Shown here piece by piece: positions 63,057-64,000 of a DNA stretch of 64,000 nt. The notes under the pieces are model-generated. The model was not told the DNA's origin. It saw only the letters and a list, made by a program, of their open reading frames with translations, and did no database searches. Numbering within the stretch: the stretch's first letter is position 1; every line of letters begins with the position of its first letter. Origin of the DNA: Echinococcus granulosus (taxonomy: Eukaryota > Platyhelminthes > Cestoda > Cyclophyllidea > Taeniidae); NCBI RefSeq assembly GCF_000524195.1, contig NW_020170381.1:1235678-1299677 (forward strand), in the 5' to 3' direction. The position numbers and the translations under genes were made by a program.

Positions 63057-64000
63057 ATGGAGAATAACCTTTCTGTGGAATATATCAGATGGTTCTATAA
63101 ACCACTGAAATGCAAGAACATTACCCCAACTGTCGAACCATTTTCCGGATATGATACTGTTCGTATCGAAACAAAGTACCAAGAATTTTGTAATGGTCTG
63201 AATTTGGGTGACTGCAAGCTTGAAGTTAGAGAAGGGTTGTATGAAATCGACTTTTCAACTCGATTGTGCACCCCAATTTACTGGAATTGCGATCGAATTC
63301 CTAAGGTTTCAAGGAGCATCTTTTGGCGATCAGCGATTGTTCAAAGAGGGCTGTGGTTTAGAACTGATAACTGGCAGCCAATAGATGAAGCCGAATCCAA
63401 AGCGCTAGAAGATGTTTACATTAATGAAATCCTGAAATTGCCGAATCTCCTGGTACCTAAAAATGAAAAAAATGATGGTATGCAATGTCGAAAAATCTAG
63501 TTCAGTCATTGCTTCCTTGAATATTAATAACAGATACTACAGATTCTTAAAGAACGGTGATGTCTATCTTGATACGAATGCTGCTGCACACTACTTCAGG
63601 AAAAAGTACTCGATGATTGACGGTAAATTCTGGCAAATAAGACATTTGTTCAGGCATCCTCTTATCAAGGGGTTATAATAAACTTGCAACAAAGGATGAT
63701 CAACCTTCTGATGTATCACATCTTGTCTTCATTGCACATGGAATCGGACAAACTCTAGGTAGCATCACATGGGACTGCATAAGGTACTAGCCTTTTTTTA
63801 AAAAGATGCTATAAACAAGTTGCTTGTTAATTAACGTGGCTCCGATAATGGCAGAGTTTTCTGTTTCCTTTTACTGAGATAAGACGTCAGGTGCTCAACT
63901 GGTGTTTGATTCTACCGTATTTTAGATTACGAGAAACGTGCTCAAGGCTGAAAAAAAAGTACTTTACGAAGTACAAGGGTCGATTGGAGTTCCTACCTAT
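63057..64000 (+). CDS. DDHD1: phospholipase DDHD1-like (PA-PLA1 family), 5' part, cut by right edge
   Basis: DDHD1 is an intracellular phosphatidic-acid-preferring phospholipase A1. Exons 63057-63477, 63506-63622, 63654-63783 and 63926 to the window end, all phase-compatible. Family blocks: IRWFYKP, PFSGYDTVRIE, REGLYEIDFSTRLCTPIYWN and GLWFRTDNWQPIDEAES in exon 1; NGDVYLDTNAA in exon 2; SRGYNKLATKDDQPSDVSHL, then VFIAHGIGQ, in exon 3; and RLREIT-type helix residues followed by LEFLP in exon 4. The AHGIGQ motif precedes the catalytic SHSLG box, which lies beyond the window together with the DDHD domain. Introns are 28 nt (63478-63505) and 31 nt (63623-63653), then 142 nt (63784-63925, donor GTACTA). 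The start is taken at ATG 63057 because TAA at 63018-63020 closes the frame upstream without an AG in between. The N-terminus is thus short compared with the vertebrate protein. Confidence 0.92.

Noticed and set aside
63463..63678. Frameshifted, pseudogene-like DDHD1 copy
   Set aside because: Both frame changes vanish when two GT-AG mini-introns are removed, and a normal intron with family-matching peptide on both sides follows.

Overview
The window is nuclear DNA of an animal, most likely a parasitic flatworm (tapeworm or fluke). Genes are split by GT-AG introns. Several introns are only 28-37 nt long, a size class known from platyhelminths. Non-coding DNA is AT-rich, the genetic code is standard, and there is one 100-N scaffold gap (37003-37102). 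The organism call rests on gene architecture, not on a species marker. Most genes were rebuilt by joining short exons with matching splice phase and comparing the peptide with remembered family sequences; no database was searched.

Left, gene-dense part (1-12 kb): the C-terminal half of a C2CD5-like protein (+, cut by the left edge); a PSMG4-like proteasome assembly chaperone (-), tail to tail with it; a HEAT-like protein that is probably TTI2 (+); a complete FOXRED1 oxidoreductase of six exons (-); and an acyl-CoA-binding protein (+), divergent from FOXRED1. A GC-richer patch at 11.9-12.5 kb may hold minus-strand exons of an unknown gene.

Middle (12.6-48.4 kb): a long AT-rich desert, then a protocadherin-like adhesion receptor whose ectodomain, membrane segment and first cytoplasmic part lie in one 3.1 kb exon (33294-36435). 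A second cytoplasmic exon lies 4.2 kb away and three possible tail microexons about 7 kb further on. A GC-rich segment ending in a perfect donor at 17794 could be a remote 5' exon of this gene. A set of five phase-compatible minus-strand exons (45624-46290) suggests an unrecognised small gene beside a duplicated copy of its first-exon region.

Right part (52.8-64 kb): a complete nine-exon MGAT2 (Golgi GlcNAc-transferase II) on the minus strand. Its intron 4 carries a 1.3 kb element with about 340 bp, nearly identical terminal inverted repeats. Divergently, the 5' part of a DDHD1-like phospholipase (+) runs off the right edge; its apparent frameshifts are resolved by 28- and 31-nt introns. Two diverged copies of one retroelement-like repeat lie near 20.9-21.2 kb and 62.2-62.4 kb.

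The recognised genes are independent housekeeping or surface functions (membrane traffic, proteasome assembly, PIKK stability, complex I assembly, acyl-CoA binding, adhesion, N-glycan maturation, lipid hydrolysis). I see no operon-like or pathway grouping.
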